A DNA stretch of 64,000 nucleotides, taken from Atrina japonica. Taxonomy: Eukaryota > Mollusca > Bivalvia > Pterioida > Pinnidae. Each line of letters begins with the position of its first letter. The first letter of the stretch is position 1. The stretch is from assembly GCA_030159075.1 (NCBI GenBank), contig BROG01000131.1, positions 1,300,001 through 1,364,000 of the forward strand, given 5' to 3'. Below are positions 25,640 to 37,694 of this stretch, piece after piece. The position numbers were made by a program, and so were the translations under genes. The notes beneath the pieces are model-generated. The model did no database searches and was not told where the DNA came from. It saw only the letters and a program-made list of their open reading frames with translations.

Positions 25640-26690
25640 ACTTTAATCGGATCGGTGTTTGACGAATATATCATAGCACACTAGATATTTAAATTTTCGG
25701 GTTCCCCTTTAGCAGTTTCTATGATGCTGAAAAGTCATATCTTTTACGGTATTATGTCATAGTAGTGTAAAGAGTAAAGAAGTCATAAGTAAACAGATTT
25801 GTGTGCCTTCAAATTCCTCTGTTTAGAATTTTTAAGTATCCATATTTCTCCTCAACGGCTGTCAATATTTTAGTAAGGAGTAAAGATATATTTGGTAGAA
25901 CACTTGCTGGATCCTGCTATGTTTCTTTGCTTATGTGGGGTTTTATGAAGTGAAGGTATAATATAAATGTGGTAGCTCGATATCGGTATCCGTTGTAGGT
26001 ATATCAAATGAGCAATGCGGACACGTGATATTTGAATTCTTCGGGAGCTACAACCTTTAGTTTCCAGAAAAAACCCAGTTGTCTATGATAAACAATTATA
26101 GTAATGTGCTTACAAATAAAAACTATATTATTTGAGGCTTTGTCTGCTGGTACCAGTACATATTGGTCATGTAATCTATCCAGTTCAGTTACTACGACAA
26201 ATTAGTCATAAGTTTTGATACTGTGAATTCGAGAAAAATTGTGTGCCTTCAAATTTTCTAAAAGCTGTTTAGAATTTTTAAGTATCCACATCTGAGTTTC
26301 TCCTCAACGGCTGTCAATATCTTGGTAAGGAGTAAAGATATAGGTTTGGTAGAACATTTGCTGGATCCTGCTATGTTTCTTTGCTTATGTGGGGTTTTAT
26401 GAAGTGAAGGTATCCAATATAAATGTGGTAGCTCGATATCGGTATCCGTTGTAGGTATATCAAATGAGCGTAATGCGGACACGTGATATTGAAGGATCTC
26501 GTCCTTTGAAAGTGAGCTACGTGTGTATGTAGGATTTCCAGAATTCGTATTAAACCCAAGTTCTTCTAATAAACAATTATAGTAATGTGCCTTACAAATA
26601 AAAACTATATTATTTGAGGCTTTGTCTGCTGGTACCAGTACATATTGGTCATGTAATCTATCCAGTTCAGTTACTACGACAAATTAGATA
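25640..26690 (-). pseudogene. RT lineage A N-terminal part, tandemly duplicated
   Basis: Read on the minus strand from 26690: VVTELDRLHDQYVLVPADKA, SNNIVFICKAHYYNCLLEEL, then STYTRSSL-like residues and DEILQYHVSALRSFDIP. TDIELPHLYWIPSLHKTPHK, AGSSKCSTKPISLLLTK and ILTAVEEKL follow. This is the region upstream of the LYTTIP motif in this RT family. The segment 26215-25760 repeats it with more damage (offset about 455 bp). 25745-25640 then matches the FKYLV region of the + copy at 22950-23040. The parts between are deleted, so the gene is dead. Confidence 0.8.
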
Positions 26691-28080
26691 TTTACGACAA
26701 ATTAGATATTTACACGGTCTAAACACGAAGAACAATTGCGAATCCAAAATGCAATGGGAGCAGGTGTCCGGAAGTAGTTAGTGTCCCCTGTTAGTATGCC
26801 AAATGTCTCCAGTCATCTAAAGATTTGATTGGTAAAGGGAGTCAATGTATATGGACGTGCTCCAGAATACTATCTAACATTCCTGAAAGGGGAACTTCAT
26901 GTTGTTTTTACAACATCCCCCGTATAGACCATTAAACTTCCTTCGTGACAATTTCAAGCGTACAAAACGTATCCCTGTGTTTTCGTTTGAATAAAAGATT
27001 CATAATATGAGCATGTGCTGGCATAACCTATAAGCTGAGAAAGGAAAACGCAATAGGCAGGAACCGATGGGATATTACTACTCAGAAACGGGAAGTTCGT
27101 GATATGGAAGTTGAAATCCTCACGTTTGTCATAAACGGGGGTATGAAGTAGACCGCCCTTCTGAACTGTCAGGAGTAAATCTAAGTAAGAAACAAATGTG
27201 CTGCTCTCTGTCTACTCCTTGATCTCAAGCTTAACAGGATACATCTGGCAGAGATAAGAAATTTTTATTATTTATAGACAGGTTGTCGATATACCTGTAA
27301 GAAAAAAATGAACGGAGATGCTAACTGTTCCTTTCCTGTGGAGAGCAGATAATGTATAAATTCCGCTCCATACGAAAACAAAACTATGTCATCTAGGCCA
27401 GGGGCACAATTGGTACCCTTTGAAATGCTTACAATTTATTGGAAAACTTTTCCCGTAAAAACCACGAAGATGTTGTCTACTAGAAACCCCAGTATCTTGA
27501 TAATTATCGTCTTGAGTGCACTTGTAATTGGAATCAGTGTTCTTCCACAATATACGGTTCTTCGTGACCTAACAATAAATATTTATATCTGCGATTTCCA
27601 TTTTTTGTATATAAAGGATTCTTAATTGAAGTGAGCCCGCTTTTAAGTTTCTGGTAAGGAATTGTTGTGTAAAGGGTAGAAAAAATCAAAAGACTCGATG
27701 CATGTAATATGTTTGATACTTGGAGACTTAAGATGTTCCAACCAGCTTTTTTAAAGATCCACTTCTGTTTGATTCCGCTTCTCGAGCAAGTAGTTCTACA
27801 GTACTTCTGAAGACCTTGCTTAATATGCTTCAGCAATTTGGTGAGCAAAATGGATAGAGGCGTGGTGAAGCACCTAGATAACCGCGCAAAGAATCTGATT
27901 TTATGGGGATTTTGTGCATCTTCAGAATTCAATAAATGTATGATAGTTAAAGCTCTGTGTCACTCACTTTTCTGTATTCCAAACAAAGTGAGAATGGATG
28001 TATGATAATCTAATATCTCAGAGACGGAAAAATTGGTGAGAATGTATGTAGGGTTTCCAGGAAGTGAATAAAGGCCGTTT
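26690..28080 (-). pseudogene. Reverse transcriptase, lineage B, degraded
   Basis: Minus strand, from 28080: NPTYILTNFSVSEILDYH; TTPLSILLTKLLKHIKQGL, KYCRTTCSRSGIKQKWIFKK, STLYTTIPYQKLK, RRYKYLLLGHEEPYIVEEH; then frame-broken remains of the MGTNCAP region (about 27390-27425). YRYIDNLSINN follows, in which the second catalytic Asp of YIDD is replaced by Asn (about 27290-27310). The C-terminal part covers SYLDLLLTV, YDKREDFNFHITNFPFLSSN, IPSVPAYCVFLSQLIGYA. Its 3' tail is 26690-26990. Several stops and frameshifts rule out activity. Lineage B is closer to the FNFHITNFPF type common in aquatic animals than lineage A is. Confidence 0.85.
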
Positions 28081-28199
28081 TCACATTTGTCTGCGGAACG
28101 TATCCCGAAACAGTGACATTTTATTTTATTTCATGAAATAGATGCATGATATTTATTTAATTATGATTAATGCTTGGTGGGTGTTCTAGTTAATTTCAA

Positions 28200-28570
28200 A
28201 CGATTTGACAAGTTTCGACTAATCCGTGTAGAAGAAATGTGGCAAAGTCCTAAATTCACCAATATTTGCTACAGTTCGGGCTGCTCTATTTACGATATAA
28301 ATACAGTTTTGTAATCTTTTGATCAAATTGCACAGAAAAAAAACATTCTCCTACATGATATTTTGTAACATGTCTTTATAAATTAAGATATAGTTCCAGC
28401 AGTTGCCATGACTAGGTGCTTAGCATATGAATGGTTAGAAACCATTTTGGCATGGTTCGAATAATTCGGGTCGAAGAGATGTGATAAACTCGTATGCATC
28501 AATATTTGCTACAGTTCAGACTGCTGTGTATACGATAGAATTAAAGTTTTGGGAGTTTTTTGTCAAAGGA
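28200..28570 (+). repeat. Two diverged tandem copies (about 240 bp offset)
   Basis: CACCAATATTTGCTACAGTT with GGGCTGCTC at about 28258-28288 recurs as CATCAATATTTGCTACAGTT with AGACTGCTG at about 28498-28528. Surrounding blocks (GAAGAAATGTGGCAAA and GAAGAGATGTGATAAA) keep the same order. Confidence 0.6.
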
Positions 28571-28682
28571 CTATATATGATAAGGGTCCCCCCAAATGGT
28601 GGATGGTCATATTTTCCTAACAGGTTCTTCATGTCGTCCAAAGTTGAGATCTAAGCAGTTTGACTTTCTCTCTTGACCCCAA

Positions 28683-28699
28683 AGGTCATTTCAAGGTCA
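28683..28699 (+). promoter_or_regulatory. DR5 nuclear-receptor-type half-sites
   Basis: Two perfect AGGTCA half-sites separated by five bases (TTTCA) match the DR5 arrangement bound by RAR/RXR-type receptors, with a weaker AAGTCA further on. It may simply be part of a dispersed repeat. Confidence 0.35.
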
Positions 28700-28849
28700 T
28701 GTTAAGTCAATGGAACTCCAGTGTCTTAATGAACTTTTGTATTAATTCCGAGAAAATGAAGTTTATTTCACAGATTAATTTTATCTGGTGAAAAATACAT
28801 GTAGATATAAAATTGAGTTCCTTTAAAAATATAGTATTAAAAGAAAAAA

Positions 28850-29735
28850 AAGTACATGCGCAAATTCGAACCCCGGACCTTTGTGTTCACAATCTGACAT
28901 GCTTTTCTTTTTTTATCTTTTATTAAAATATATATACATATTATATATACAGAATATAAAGTTGTATTTGTTACATAATTACATGAAATATAATTATTAC
29001 GCACAGGTTTATATTTTAACATGCAGAAGTTGACTAATCATACATCAAGATATTGATACAATTGTTATGATAATTATTATAGTTTTACATAATCTGTGTT
29101 ATATATGACAGTGTATTATATAAGATATCTATACAATATCAGATATCTGATAACTTAATATAATCGATATTGATTAATATAATAAAATGTTTGATACATC
29201 AGTAATTATGGTATTTTGATTCATTACTAAGTGATAGTCATATACATATATTACATTAGTTGTTGTATTAGAGTACATAACATTGTATTACATCATATAT
29301 TAATCAGGTGTACATATATTTTACAGTAATACATTAATTTTGATTCAATATATACTAGTACATTGTTTGTTACATTAGATAGGAATTTTATCTCTTATAC
29401 AGTATTTATTATATCACATTAAACATTACTTAAAACATTTGATTTATGAAATTATATTGTGCTGTATTACTTATTTGACAAGATTTTCAGAGTATATTAT
29501 ACAGTGATCGGTATAATTGTATTACATGACATAGTATTTGATGTTTGATATTATGAATGATATCGTTTACAGTAATTGTTCTGATTTAATATCACACAGT
29601 ATATTTAATATTGTACAATACATATTGATATAATATATGGTATTACATTACATAATATATTCTACCCGTTGTCTAACATGATATATTATACAGCAATCTG
29701 ACATGCTAACCATTACGCCACAATAACTTATATGG
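28850..29735 (-). mobile_element. tRNA-like SINE head split by 790 bp AT-rich insertion
   Basis: On the minus strand 29735-29694 reads as the D-arm half of a tRNA (GTGGCGTAATGGTTAGCATG) and 28889-28850 as the T-arm half (GTCCGGGGTTCGAATTTGC). The 14 bp word CAATCTGACATGCT occurs at 28890-28903 and again at 29694-29707. Removing one copy plus the insert 28904-29693 restores a continuous tRNA-like sequence. The insert has no open frame, is built largely of TTACAT, ATATA and TACAG words, and on the minus strand ends with an A-rich run before the duplication, as a retroposed sequence would. Confidence 0.75.
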
Positions 29736-29739
29736 AAAA

Positions 29740-32255
29740 TTAATGTAAAATGTTAAACAGTCTGATTTAAAACCCAATAAGAGAATGCAGTCGCTTGTTG
29801 TATATCCTTACATTTTGTACAGGTAGGGCTTACTTTGGAAAACTAAATGTTCTATAGATTTACCTAATAGATCTATACTCCTATTTTTTAAACAGTAATA
29901 TTATTTAAAAATTCTACGTATACACTTGATAAAAGTGTCGGTGATGCCTGAGTTCAGAGGTAACATTCTAAAAATAGATTCTGTGCGGTAGGCCTGTATT
30001 CGGCGCTCGGGTAAAGAAATGCATAAGAGCCAAGCAACCAGATCAGGCTAACTGTAAACTGACCTACATGTAGTAGTCATTTCATCATATTGTAGATCTA
30101 CTATGGATAAAAAACACTGATCCAAGGGTCTACGGTAGTATACGGGTTACCAGCTGGCAATGTGTAACCCAAACAAAGTTAGGCCTATACGATCTTTCAA
30201 GGAAGCAGGTTTACCGTAGATTCTACTTATCTTTAGTGAAAAGTTGTCAAGCAGATCTATCGACAGAGAATTCCAAGAATGAAAGAAAAACAAAGCATTG
30301 TAGCCTAGCGCTTTGCTTACAGTACTCAGTATTTTCCAGTTTGTATTAAGAACGTGATTGCCGCAGTAATATGGAACCAGCGATAAAAATTGAAGAAACC
30401 ACCCACTGTAGCTATTTATAGCCTTTGCAACAGCAGTGGGGTTTCCTGGTTTGTCAAGTATACTTTGTTTCTATTCTGTATGGTCCTCGATGAAAATAAA
30501 TGAACGCCGTTTGTAGACCGTCAAAACAACCGGAAGTAGAATCTCCTTAGCAACGATGTAATACATGGACGTGTTGTTCATATGAAAAGTTGTTTGTTTA
30601 TATTGAACGCAGCTTTGGACAAAATTTTCCTTTGAACACAAAATAGTTAATGAACATATACAACAGAGTGTGGAATATCTTTCTTGTCCAAGGCTGTGCT
30701 CATACTTCATTTTACACCCAAAGGCTAAAAAATAGCATGAAATAGATAAAATAAACATATTTTAATGTCAATTTTAAGACACTTTCCAGACAAGGAAACT
30801 TTTGTTTTCAGTGTGTATGTAAAGTGCTAGTCTAAAACTTCATAATGTGTGACATGTACTTTACAAGAAATACTTAATTTTCATTTCATTGGTGGGTATA
30901 TAGGCATCTCTATCATATATAGTCCTTTCACCGAAAACAAATATCTGAAAAAGTTTTATTGTATATTACATCGATTACATTTGATGCTAATTTGCCAAAT
31001 CATACTATATTCTACGCGGTATTCAATCAGCGCAGGTTGGAGTCAGTTGGAACATGGATTTTCTTGCGGATACTTAGTTGTGTATTGATGAGTGAGTTAT
31101 GTTAATATATGAAATTCTTCAAATATATAAACCGGTGTCTATCTTTCTATAAAAGACGTGTTGTAAGTGAAGGGCACGGTTCACCTATGGGATCTGAAGT
31201 ATTCTTCATTCCGTTACACGGTCTTCTTATCAGCATTAAGCCTTGAACATTAACATGGTATGACAGGTTGATGCGTAGTACATCATTTTGATATATCTTT
31301 ATAGATCATTGTGTAATCTTAATTCTTTGTTCATCGTGTGATTGAAACTTGTCTTACCGATGATATTTTCCATCACAAGTCGGTTGTGTCAAACATGATG
31401 AACTGATGTAATGCGTGCAAATGCAATTTATTGCGTGATATATTTTTGCATGCAACACAAACAAAAGCAAAAAAAACCAAACAAACAAACAAACAAAAAC
31501 AGACAAAAACAAAAGCATTTCATCTCGTCTATATAATAACATACAAAAATGAATTCAAAATTTGCATTAAATATTGAGTCGTGTCCGAGAGGAGAAGGTC
31601 AATCAAATCCCATAATACATTGAAAGTCGTAGTTCGAAGGACCATCTAAAAAGGTTTGGAACATAGCGACACGAATGGTAACCAAGAATCATGTGATTTG
31701 TAGTTACAGATTGTCTATCAGACGTATTTGTTTGTTTCGAAGCCATGTAAGACATATACGGCCATGATTTTTAATAATAAGTGCTAAAATTATCTTTTCG
31801 TGAAATCCAAACATTGAGTGTATATGAGAAGGCGACGAATTGCCATGAGGCGATTTCGTACCCATGTATATTTTGACTTCAAATTAGAAATGATCGATGT
31901 GATTACATAAATGTGCCAAATATATATTCGAAACATCGGGAAATTCAACTCATAAAATTTTTATGCCATTTTTTGTCAACAGAAAGCCGTTTCATTGGCG
32001 TTCGACTATTTGATACATAGACAAGACTACACATATATTTCTATCCGTATCTTCAGACTGCACGAGATCGTTGTAGCGCAAGGATTCAATGAGAGCGTGG
32101 CATTTTTGGTTTTGTTTTATTACATATCCCTTATTTATCTATATGCAAACACAAATTTAAAATCCATTCCGCTTTTAACGACGCCAGCAAATATTTTGGA
32201 TGACATGAATGCCATTTGGAAAGGCAATTCTGGCGAAATTTCCGTATCCAACTAT
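29740..32255. other. No recognised gene
   Basis: Open frames of 60-103 codons occur (30471-30758 minus, 30849-31088 plus, 31995-32306 plus), but none shows a domain, splice framing or codon bias. An A-rich (CAAA)n stretch lies at 31457-31515. Confidence 0.45.
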
Positions 32256-32281
32256 GTACAATACGACACTACGTATTGTAC
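32256..32281. repeat. Short perfect hairpin
   Basis: The 10 bp arm GTACAATACG (32256-32265) pairs exactly with CGTATTGTAC (32272-32281) around a 6-nt loop. It could be a foldback remnant or chance. Confidence 0.6.
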
Positions 32282-33044
32282 GGGCGTATTGAACTGTGTA
32301 TTGTAACTGTATGATTACACATACATGCAATAGATAATATTTTATACTAATGAATGCGTGTTACGATCTCGTTGTGGCATTTTATTATTAAGGAAACAAA
32401 ACATCACGTGAATGTATACTCTATTATAACGTTTGGCAAAAAGCATTTTTGAATGCCAAAAAACTGCTTTTCATAAGAAGTCCATCACAAACAGAGGTGG
32501 AATGCTTTAAAGTTACAAAACAAACAGAAAATAACGTTCAGTTTGATGAAATTAGAAATGTATCTGTAAATCTGAAATAAAATCATAAACCATAGTGCTG
32601 AGATGATGGTGTGAGGCAATCTTAGAGGTCTGTAACTGATTAAAAAACAGGTGAGCTTTCTATATAAAGGTATAAATTTGTTTGAGGAGACCGATACACC
32701 GCGGTATAGAAATAAATCCTTTATAATCAAACTGTAATTTATCGTGAGATAAAGTAAAACCACATACAGGAGCATTAAACTGAGAGTATGTTAAATTTAG
32801 TAACTACTATAAATAATATGATAGTCAATGTCAGTGCAATTAGCTCACTATGAAAGCTGTAAGTTATGTAAGGACAACCTTGTGGAGTTTATACAATGTC
32901 ATGTATAGCTTTTTTGCGTAATCCATTGCATCTCTAGAGACTCCGTAGAGCTTAAATATAAAAATCTCCTTCAGAATATTCTGATACCGGTGTATTAAAT
33001 AGTTGCATCGCTCTCTATCCACTAATTATTTGATCGGAGATCGG

Positions 33045-33205
33045 CGGAATATAATGGCTGGTATTGTACAGGTTAAGGATATATACAAATCTGGTAACAA
33101 CTGGACAAACGCGAAAATCTGGAAATCAAGAAATGGTATCAGGTGCCATGGAAAAGTAAGCATTCCCTGTCACACCCGCCGTGAGTCCAGGTAAAGACAA
33201 GGTAA
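33045..33205 (-). repeat. Retroelement A 3' tail
   Basis: ATATACAAATCTGGTAACAA, CTGGACAAACGCG, ATCTGGAAATCAAGAAATGG, TATCAGGTGCCATGG, AAGCATTCCCTGTCACACCC and GCCGTGAGTCC follow family order. The terminal 30 bp are degraded. Confidence 0.75.
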
Positions 33206-33282
33206 AGACAACAATCTAACGCCATGATCGGCCATATATTAAAAGAAAACTGGGACTGACATGATTTATATTAAATATTGGG

Positions 33283-33545
33283 TATTAGCCATGTTTACCA
33301 TAAAATAATTATTTTGAGTTTTTCTACTTTTACTACATAAATCGCTGTACAATAACAAATACAAGTAATACACAGGCATAAAAAAGTAGTAACTTCCTAT
33401 ATATTTGGTGAAAATAAGGCCAGGTCCTGTGTTGTATTCATATAAAAATAGTAAGGTTGAATTAATCAATTGCAAGTGAATGCTTGCCAAACTGGGTTTC
33501 TCAAACAAATTTTCACCAAATATACCAATCTAAGTATTTGAAAAG
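33283..33545 (+). repeat. Inverted-repeat element R2, core orientation II
   Basis: Outer terminal repeat GTTTACCATAAAATAATTAT and TTTTTCTACTTTTACTAC; flank TACAATAACAAATACAAG and TACACAGGCATAAAA; then TTCCTATATATTTGGTGAAA, the core (AATAGTAAGGTTGAATTAAT, AAACTGGGTTTCTCAAAC) and CAAATTTTCACCAAATATA. Confidence 0.75.
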
Positions 33546-35554
33546 GAAATGAAGAAAGAAAAAACAAACAGAAAAAATACATTGAATTTAAAGTGGTATG
33601 AGCTGTCGTAGATGAAAAAATTTACATGCCCATTTTATGTAATATTTTATCTCGTATATATCCCAAAGAGACCATCTGGTGGTTAGAATATCAAATGCAT
33701 GCGTATAACTGCCCCAGATTTGCCAAACACAACCCGTAATATTAGTTTGATATCACTCTGGCCATTACACATTAACTTTCGGTAATTATTGCGAAGATTA
33801 CCAAATATGTATTTTGTTCTTATTACCCTTTCCGTTTTTTCTAGTATATATCATTTCATACATAAATCAGGCAATGTTTGTCTTTTCCGTCGTTCTGAAA
33901 TTGTCCACGTGCCGGGTATATCGGGTGATCTCGAACCATTTTTAACTCGTCCCATTGCATACTTAGCTTGATCATTCTTGACAAATATGAACTGCCCAAC
34001 TCCATCAGACATGACGGCACAATTGTAAAACATAAGATACGCATAATTTTCACAGTTTTATTGTTTAGATTTTGACAATGTCAGCATTCATTTCATGGTA
34101 ACATTAAAGACTGGAAATATTTCTTTTAGTAACCTGATATTTTTATTCATATATTGATTCGATTTGTTATAGGTATTTAAAAAAAGAATTCAAAAGAACA
34201 ATGTATATTTTACATGATACATGTACTTTTCTATAAAAAAATCACGTCCAGTATTTTAAAAGTAAAAGTATAAAACCTAGATATCGGCCGACTTCAACAC
34301 ACCCAGTTGTGTCAAGAGCCGTGGTTGCTGATAGATCGAGCGCGTAAAGGACCGAGCTCCGCCTGACCGATTTACGAGGCACATTTGATACGGCGAAATA
34401 GTTTATCTGAAAGGTCATTGCATACGGAAATACAATGGGATTTTTTGAGGTTCGGAAAAACTTAAATTTTAATAAAACAAATAACTCAGAAAAGAAGATC
34501 TTTTACGACCTTTCTTGGTAATATATTTGAACACACATTTTGTCATATTCTAGTCTATATGTCATAGGACATAAATTATTATTGTGACAGCTTATATCAC
34601 TTTAACCCACAATATATGCATCAACATTACCACGACTTCCTTTAGTAAAATCATTTTCAATCCTTTCATGACCGAAGTAATGAAATATTAACTAGATGAA
34701 ATACTTGTGTTTTCTTGCGAAATTATGCATGGCGGCAACTCAATATCTTAATTATTTGTACGTAAAAACAGTTGATGAATATAATTAGGGAAAATGAAGT
34801 GGAAAACATAACATTATGGTGTGCAGAAAGGTATAAGGAGTTATGTTAGTTTCACTTTTTGATGTGGAATATAAACATTTAGTATATTGACATTACACGA
34901 AGAATGTGTAAAAGTTTGGTGCAAAGGGTATCATATAATGTGCTCATCCGCTGATTTTCAACTGATTTATGACTATTCACACATACAGCCGTGAGTTTGT
35001 ATTTTAGTCACTTGTATGGAAAATTAAGAAAAATTCAGAACAAACGCAGAAAATTTCAGTGTTGAATTTTATATCGAATTCTACTGAATTCTAAAAGAAA
35101 GAAATGGATCCATATCTGGATTATACGGTCTTATCAGTTTAAAAATGTATAAAAACTTACATACATACCTAGCACTGAATAAACATAAATATGTACCAGG
35201 TAGATTTTGTAGCCTGCTTTGTCTGTGGTACTCATTGCGTCATTGGTGGTTTAATATTTTTTGTCGCAGATTTCCGTTTAAAAAGTCGGTTTTGACCACA
35301 AAATATCACATCTGATACACAATGATTGTTTAAATAGCAAATGCTTTCCATTTGAGCTATTTACCATACAACCATTATTTTCATTGCAAAAAGAGCCTCT
35401 ACATGGAGGACTAAATGTTCTTTAATTCTCAGCTATGTTTGTCAATCTTTGTGGATTTTACTCCAAACTATTAAACGCCCAATGATCAGAGTATTAACAT
35501 GACCAAGTTTTGGTCAAACGTTTTATCAAACACAGCCTTAAAGGAGTATTAGCA
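33546..35554. other. No gene; one GC-richer block
   Basis: 34288-34385 is distinctly GC-richer than its surroundings (GAGCGCGTAAAGGACCGAGC and neighbours) and starts with a short hairpin (ACACACCCAGTTGTGT). It is probably a repeat fragment. The rest is AT-rich with no supported exon. Confidence 0.45.
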
Positions 35555-35860
35555 GTGTTTACCAAAAATTATTTCGATTTATTCTACTTTTACAACGTGA
35601 ACCTGATGTACAATAACAAATAAGAGCTATATACAATCACATGTTATAAAAGTAGAAAAAAATGAAATAATTTTTATATATACTATATCTTTTGTGAGAA
35701 TAAGTTACTCAATTGCAAGTGAAATAGTGCCAAACATGGGTTTCTCACGCATTTTTAACAAATTATATAGGTATTTAAGAATTATTTAGCCTAAGTATAA
35801 TTCTGTTTTGTTATTATATATCAATCTAAGTAATAAAAAAGGGGTGGTGGAAAAAAACAG
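35555..35860 (+). repeat. Inverted-repeat element R2, outer terminal repeats intact
   Basis: ACCAAAAATTATTTCGATTT-ATTCTACTTTTA at the left is mirrored by TATAAAAGTAGAAAAAAATG-AAATAATTTTT about 55 bp later, with the usual TACAATAACAAATAAGAG between. The core follows in orientation II (TCAATTGCAAGTGAA, AACATGGGTTTCTCAC, ACAAATTATATAGG) and lacks the GGCCAGGTCC part. Confidence 0.7.
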
Positions 35861-35947
35861 CTAATGTCCTTTCGAAGACGTTGTATGTCCTAAAATGAAT
35901 TTAACACATTACTGTCGAGTCGATTTCGTTTTACCACTGTCAGATAT

Positions 35948-36135
35948 GGTTTGTTTGTTTGTTTGTTTATTGTTGTTTAACGTCCCACTCAAGAATATTT
36001 CACTCATATGGAGACGTCACCGAATGCCGGTGAAGGGCTTCAAATTTTGGCCTATGCTCGGCACTTACGGCCATTGAGCAGTGAGGGTTCTTTAACGTGC
36101 CGACACCTACTGTGACACGGGACCTCCAGTTTTTA
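35948..36135 (-). mobile_element. tRNA-headed SINE, head missing
   Basis: The minus-strand tail (CAAA)n lies at 35948-35970, and the body contains TTGTTTAACGTCCCACTCAA, GCACTTACGGCCATTGAGCA, TTCTTTAACGTGCCGACACC and TACTGTGACACGGGACCTCC. The copy ends before the tRNA-like head, a 5' truncation. Confidence 0.85.
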
Positions 36136-36297
36136 CTGTCTCATGTCAGATATGGTAAATCACCCCTACCATGTAAGAGGTCGCATGGAAGTTGGTCACA
36201 AATAATTCTTAGTAAATAATAACTTTAATGTAAATGCTATTTTCCATTTTGAAATAAAAAAAATACAATAAAGAAAACATGTTACTATAAGGATTGC

Positions 36298-36428
36298 TTT
36301 CTTCTCCATGGCACCTGATCCCGCTTGGTTTCCAGAGGTCCGTGTTTGTCCATTTCTGCCAGATTTGTATCTAAATCCTGGACATCCCGGGAGTTCGTGC
36401 TTTGGTGTCTGAGATTTTTTATATTAAA
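36298..36428 (+). repeat. Retroelement A 3' tail, 5'-truncated
   Basis: TCTCCATGGCACCTGATCCC, TTGGTTTCCAGAGGTCCGTG, CAGATTTGTATCTAAATCC, TGGACATCCCGGGAG and the terminus GGTGTCTGAGATTTTTTATA. Confidence 0.85.
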
Positions 36429-36429
36429 A

Positions 36430-37398
36430 AATCAAAGAGGTTTTTTGGTTTCTTTAATTTAACTATATGTTTGAAAAAAAAAAGATTACTTTATTCCTTT
36501 TTTCATCTAAACATTGATATTGAAACCTATAACATCTGGTACTTAGAGAACTTTTCGGCTTACAGACTTACCTTTAGAAATCCACATAGAACAAAAGATA
36601 CATAGCAATATATTTCCATCATAAATGTACAAGCATGTTGTATTAAAAGTTTAAATATTTATTTTCCTAAACTGATCTGTAACTATCTAGACAGATGTAG
36701 AAAAGTTTGAATCAATTAATAAATATTTAAATTTTCAATGTAACATGTATATATGTACACCTTTTGAGTATTAACCTCTCAAGATACATACCGGAGATGC
36801 GTCGCTTAAACAAATAAGAAAAACAACTTAAATCACTTAATAAAACAAAGAAAAATAGTACTACATGTATACAACTTTTGATTACTCAAATTTCAAGATA
36901 CATTTCAGAGGTGCTTCGCCTACCAAATCGGAAAAACACGTTTAGATACTTAATAAACAAAGTATTATAAAGTTAGCTAATATCATTCTGTGAGACGCAT
37001 TGATGTGCTATTAAAACATAGACATAAGTGGGAAATTAAAAGGATAAAAATAAATTTAAAAGATGTTGAATACGCGACCAATAAAACAATGTTATATTAT
37101 TTTATGAAGCTACTTAATTGTTCAATTGCAGTCAAACACAAAGATAGATAGTAATTCTATTAGTTTATTGACAAATTAGTCTATTTCAAGAGAGTAGCGG
37201 TGAATCGACAAAGGTTACTTCATCATTTCCATTGAATCTAATACAACCTCTATATATAGTTATTTGCTTTATGTCCCTTTGAACGAAATAAAGATTTGAA
37301 TTTCGAAATGCATTACAAATTCAATTAAGATAATACTACACCAGAATTAGCACAACTTGCTCTCTTGTTTGTATATGCAATAGAGTCAATAAAATATT
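36430..37398. other. No recognised feature
   Basis: AT-rich, with repeated short words around AGATACAT; no supported exon or known repeat. Confidence 0.4.
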
Positions 37399-37694
37399 TT
37401 ACGGTATACCACAAGATGAAGAGATTTTATATATCGTGTCCCCTTGATTTCTTGCATTCATTTTAATGATTCTCACAACAACAAAAACAAATATAAACAA
37501 CAACAGAGACACATAGTAACAAAATACTTGCTTCACGATTACGTCACCATCAGACAACTTAAAATAGAGTAGCTGTGGCAAGACCGCTCTACTGGCACCA
37601 CACATTATGATTAAGGATATGTTTATAATACCAGTATATAGACTGAATGAATGCGCAGTTTCTACGATAGGAATTGATGAATTGCTTTGTATAA
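37399..37694 (-). CDS. Weak exon candidate, two hydrophobic segments
   Basis: On the minus strand the acceptor-like TTAGATATTTTCAG is followed by about 98 open codons ending in TAA at 37399-37401. The peptide has a first hydrophobic stretch (YTGIINISLIIMCGA), a polar link (KLSDGDVIVKQ) and a second (YYVSLLLFIFVFVVV) followed by basic residues (RIIKMNARNQ), as in a membrane protein. A possible donor GTATAC lies just before the stop. No family is recognised; in AT-rich DNA such frames also arise by chance. Confidence 0.22.

Noticed and set aside
28904..29693. Mitochondrial DNA inserted in the nucleus
   Set aside because: AT richness suggested it, but no open frame, rRNA-like or tRNA-like segment is visible; kept only as an unknown insert.
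31995..32306. 103-codon + frame
   Set aside because: No homologous motif recognised, no splice or promoter signal, ends inside a short hairpin; chance is sufficient.
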